This document shows, in pieces, positions 8,111-10,163 of a stretch of 10,163 nt of DNA. The translations under genes were made by a program, and so were the position numbers. This DNA is from Sphingobacterium thalpophilum. GTDB taxonomy: Bacteria; Bacteroidota; Bacteroidia; Flavobacteriales; Flavobacteriaceae. Location of the stretch: positions 1 to 10,163 of the forward strand of contig CALPOS020000063.1 in NCBI GenBank assembly GCA_943325255.2. Direction: 5' to 3'. The stretch's first letter is position 1, and every line of letters begins with the position of its first letter. Under the pieces are notes generated by a model. It was not told where the DNA came from, ran no database searches, and saw only the letters and a program-made list of their open reading frames with translations.

Positions 8111-9241
8111 CTATTTGTTGGGGTTTATAGAATTAATCAAAATATCACGATGCGCTTCACACCGAATCAAATTCGTAAATAACAATTTTTTGTTTTTGGT
8201 AATAATAGAAGGTAAAAGTCCTTTCTTATACAAACTTGGCAAATATTTTCCTTTATAGGGTTGAATCCAGGTGTTCATTACGGGTTTCCATTGTTGCACA
8301 TAATCGTCAAATGCTTTTTGCAATTTTGAATCATCTGCAATAATGGTATTCAATTGTTCTTGGTGTACTTCTATCTTTTTCCTTTCCTCGGAGGAAAGTA
8401 ATCTAACACCCACCTCATCGGTATTATGCTCGACATACGCTCTTTCAAATGTAATCGGCTTCCCTTTTTCAAATTGGAGTCGAACAATCATGCCTTTATT
8501 CCACGGTAAATCACGCATGCCTTCCCAATCAAAGCAGAAATTGCCTAAACTGTAAAAAATCGGTGCCTCATGATAGACTTCATACCCGGAAATAATATGA
8601 GTGTGATGCGCAATAACTGCACTTGCTCCAGCGTCAACAAAAAAGCGATACCATTTTTTCATTCTTGGGCTCGGCAAATCATAATGCTCATGTCCACCAT
8701 GAACAATGACTACAATAAAATCGGCAGTTTTCTTAGCTTCTTGAATTTGATTAAAAACACTCGCTAAATCTATCGGATGACAGCCTGGTTCTATACCAAA
8801 GGTTGTAGTCCATTCGTTTTCTGCAATATTAATAAAGGCAAACTTGGTGTCTTCTTTTTCCCAATAAAACGTTTTAGACGCTTCAGTTAGGTTCGCTCCA
8901 CTGCCAAACCACTTGATATCGTGTTTTCGCAAAGTGTCGTATGTTTCTGCCATGCCTTCCCAATCGTAATCCTTGAAATGGTTGTTGGCAGTGGCAACGA
9001 CACTACAATTTAAGTGATCGAGGATATTGGCTGTAGCTGGGTGCGCCTTAATATGCGGTCCAGTTTTGCTAATCTTTGAATGAGACGTTGTGAGCGGACA
9101 CTCTAAATCCAATATATTCAAATCATTTTGGTTGAAAAACGGCACTACGGTTTCAAATAGTGGTTTCCACTGGTCGCGTTTATGTTGTTCTTCGATGCGC
9201 ATCCATGGACAAAAATCGCCTGTAAATCCTATTTGTATCAT
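8111..9241 (-). CDS. CapA-family (PGA_cap) metallophosphoesterase-like protein
   Basis: This 376-residue protein is of the CapA/PgsA family, named for poly-gamma-glutamate capsule synthesis. It has the calcineurin-like phosphoesterase fold and is found in many polysaccharide loci with unknown chemistry. Motifs in order: FTGDF (6-10), DLECPLT (45-51), TANNHFKDYDWEGM (94-107, the NH metal ligand motif), VIVHGGHEHYDLP (178-190), GASAVIAHHTHIISGYE (205-221), and YSLGNFCFDWEG (230-241). Residues after about 265 form an extension with no motif I know. Unlike Bacillus CapA, it has no N-terminal membrane anchor or signal peptide: the domain begins at residue 1. An in-frame TAA lies two codons upstream of the ATG, so this start is firm. 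The asnB start follows after 2 bases, which implies coupled expression. The true substrate is unknown. Confidence 0.9.
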   Translation of the reverse strand: MIQIGFTGDFCPWMRIEEQHKRDQWKPLFETVVPFFNQNDLNILDLECPLTTSHSKISKTGPHIKAHPATANILDHLNCSVVATANNHFKDYDWEGMAETYDTLRKHDIKWFGSGANLTEASKTFYWEKEDTKFAFINIAENEWTTTFGIEPGCHPIDLASVFNQIQEAKKTADFIVVIVHGGHEHYDLPSPRMKKWYRFFVDAGASAVIAHHTHIISGYEVYHEAPIFYSLGNFCFDWEGMRDLPWNKGMIVRLQFEKGKPITFERAYVEHNTDEVGVRLLSSEERKKIEVHQEQLNTIIADDSKLQKAFDDYVQQWKPVMNTWIQPYKGKYLPSLYKKGLLPSIITKNKKLLFTNLIRCEAHRDILINSINPNK

Positions 9242-9255
9242 GGGTTATTTTGAGA

Positions 9256-9762
9256 TTAAAGTGGGTTGTTTAGTTCTTTCGCTTGTACTTGGTCTAAAAG
9301 ACAGGTCGTAATTTTTGTTTCGCCGTTTTGGTTAAGATGGTCTTAATCTAACCAGTTAGTTGCAGGATGGAAAATTTTTGACGCTAGCGTATTTTTATTG
9401 AATTTATATATGTTCTGTGTTCTTCCATTTTTCAATTTTGCGACCTTCTAAAAAGGCAAATTATTTTAGTTACAATTTGATCCCGGAAGTTCGATAACAA
9501 AAAGAAAGAGGTCGATACATCATCATCAGCGACCGAAAGATTGTAGGTTGAAAGTTCATTTTTTTATATAATTGGCACCATTCCCATCTACGTCCATCTT
9601 ATTTCTCAAAACAATCATGTCAAAACTTTTGTTTTCAAATTTTGAATTTTCTTGCCTTTTCTGGAATCCTGTAAAGGAACTTAATAACAACAAAACAGAG
9701 AGCAGATAAACCGTCACATTGATCCCTAAAAATCAAAAAAACTTTCTAACAAACTACTTCAT
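9256..9762 (-). pseudogene. Decayed SGNH-hydrolase-like gene
   Basis: No intact frame exists, but the minus strand retains consecutive protein-like pieces. From the ATG at 9762 the frame begins MK-stop-FVRKFF-stop-FLGINVTVYLLSVLLL, a basic start plus membrane segment broken by TAG (9756-9754) and TGA (9735-9733). KFENKSFDMIVLRN follows, matching the place where related proteins have a GNSR catalytic loop. It reaches TGA at 9558-9556. One frame over (9545-9432) reads YNLSVADDDVSTSFFLL, as expected for block II of such proteins. The original frame resumes from 9447 and ends NWLD-stop-DHLNQNGETKITT and LLDQVQAKELNN, with a TAA at 9258-9256. The DxxHLN-x-x-G pattern is the C-terminal Asp-His block of SGNH hydrolases; a TAA (9345-9343) sits inside it. 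About 169 codons remain, where 280-300 would be usual, so internal deletion is likely. Such proteins are often partners of MBOAT acyltransferases. Confidence 0.66.
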
Positions 9763-9777
9763 TTTTCTTCGCTTTGA

Positions 9778-9879
9778 TTAAAATTGAAAATAAATAAAAT
9801 TGTTTTGTTTACCACCAAAAAGTAAAATAAACACGGTAATCATGGCATAAATCGACCATCGCTTAACGGTTGAATTCAT
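9778..9879 (-). pseudogene. Probable C-terminal remnant of an MBOAT O-acyltransferase
   Basis: A 33-codon open frame from ATG (9879-9877) to TAA (9780-9778) encodes one hydrophobic stretch, YAMITVFILLFGG (11-23), then NNFIYFQF at the end. Many bacterial MBOAT (DltB/AlgI-type) membrane O-acyltransferases finish with a last transmembrane helix and a terminal FIYFQF, so I read this as the tail of such a gene, the rest deleted. It directly follows the truncated FkbH-like frame, in another phase, and precedes the SGNH remnant, which is the normal gene order for these families. A ribosome-binding-like AAGGGA lies a few bases before the ATG, so a functional small membrane peptide cannot be excluded, though the tail match makes that less likely. 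The assignment rests on remembered family features. Confidence 0.55.
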
Positions 9880-9886
9880 CGTCCCT

Positions 9887-10163
9887 TTATTGAATTGAAG
9901 CCCAAGTCGTATTCTCGAGATCAAGAATGACGCATTCTTTGAATTTTCCGTTCAAGGCACTAATTAATGCTAGGTTTTTTTCTGCTATTAATGGCAATAC
10001 CTCAATATTCGAGACCATTTCGGTATTGATATAGACGGAAGGTTGGAAGAAATTGAGTTTTCCTACTTGATTGTGAATTGATGAAATATCACACACATAT
10101 AAATTTGCATTTTTGATCGCAAAATTCATCAGTTCATAATTGAGTTTTCTCAATTGATACAAA
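9887..10163 (-). pseudogene. Truncated FkbH-like HAD-IIIC protein (N-terminus beyond the right edge)
   Basis: The minus-strand frame is open at the right edge and stops with TAA at 9889-9887, giving about 91 visible codons. The first visible codon is an internal TTG, not a supported start. YVCDISSI (22-29), NQVGKLNFFQPSVYINTEMV (31-50) and EVLPLIAEKNLALISALNGK (54-73) match the linker ahead of the HAD domain in FkbH-like proteins. KECVILDLENTTW (75-87) is the first HAD motif, normally CLVLDLDNTLWGGVIGDDG. The second aspartate is Glu (E83), and the frame ends four codons after the Trp. FkbH-like proteins dephosphorylate 1,3-bisphosphoglycerate and load glyceryl units onto an acyl carrier protein. 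This copy lacks the rest of the HAD domain and should be inactive. A stray GACGAT just after the stop may be a leftover of the GDDG loop. Confidence 0.75.

Noticed and set aside
9332..9346. Perfect hairpin-forming inverted repeat TTAAGA-TGG-TCTTAA upstream of the CapA gene, possible operator or terminator
   Set aside because: It coincides exactly with the codons of the decayed SGNH block (stop-DHLN), has no T run, and is explained by the coding remnant.
9887..10163. Reading the right-edge frame as a complete 91-residue small protein
   Set aside because: The first codon is TTG with the frame open to the edge, and the content is the interior of an FkbH-like protein, so it is the tail end of a longer, truncated gene.

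Overview
This window looks like part of a surface-polysaccharide (capsule, exopolysaccharide or O-antigen) biosynthesis locus from a member of the Bacteroidota, most likely a Flavobacteriaceae. The reasons are the AT-rich composition, the near absence of Shine-Dalgarno sequences before the starts, the protein flavour, and the typical gene content. All recognisable genes lie on the minus strand and run from the right edge towards the left edge. From 9241 down to 1 they are packed with gaps of 1 to 25 bases, except for one 157-base gap at 6044-6200, so most of the window reads as one or two operons.

In order of transcription, the right end (10163 to about 9256) has no intact gene. It holds three broken genes: an FkbH-like HAD-IIIC protein cut off just after its first catalytic motif, a 33-codon piece resembling the C-terminal tail of an MBOAT membrane O-acyltransferase, and an SGNH-hydrolase-like gene riddled with stops and a frameshift. 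Together these look like the wreck of a glycan acylation module. The intact genes follow: a CapA-family metallophosphoesterase-like protein (8111-9241), a glutamine-hydrolysing asparagine synthetase-type amidotransferase (6201-8108), an ATP-grasp ligase-like protein (5030-6043), an NAD-dependent sugar epimerase/dehydratase (4135-5028), two GT4-type glycosyltransferases (3037-4128 and 1887-3023), GDP-L-fucose synthase fcl (927-1877), and GDP-mannose 4,6-dehydratase gmd (901 down past the left edge).

Gmd and Fcl convert GDP-mannose to GDP-L-fucose, which supplies fucose to the glycan. The epimerase probably makes another nucleotide sugar, and the two glycosyltransferases build part of the repeat unit on the cytoplasmic side. 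The AsnB-like, ATP-grasp and CapA-like proteins suggest that the glycan, or something attached to it, carries amide or amino-acid-type bonds. That last role is inferred from enzyme families and gene order only. No flippase, polymerase or export gene is visible here, so the locus must extend beyond the window.

The most interesting points are the decayed FkbH/MBOAT/SGNH module, which explains what would otherwise pass as a 645-base intergenic region, and the conserved-looking CapA-AsnB-ATP-grasp trio, whose chemistry I cannot assign to a known pathway.
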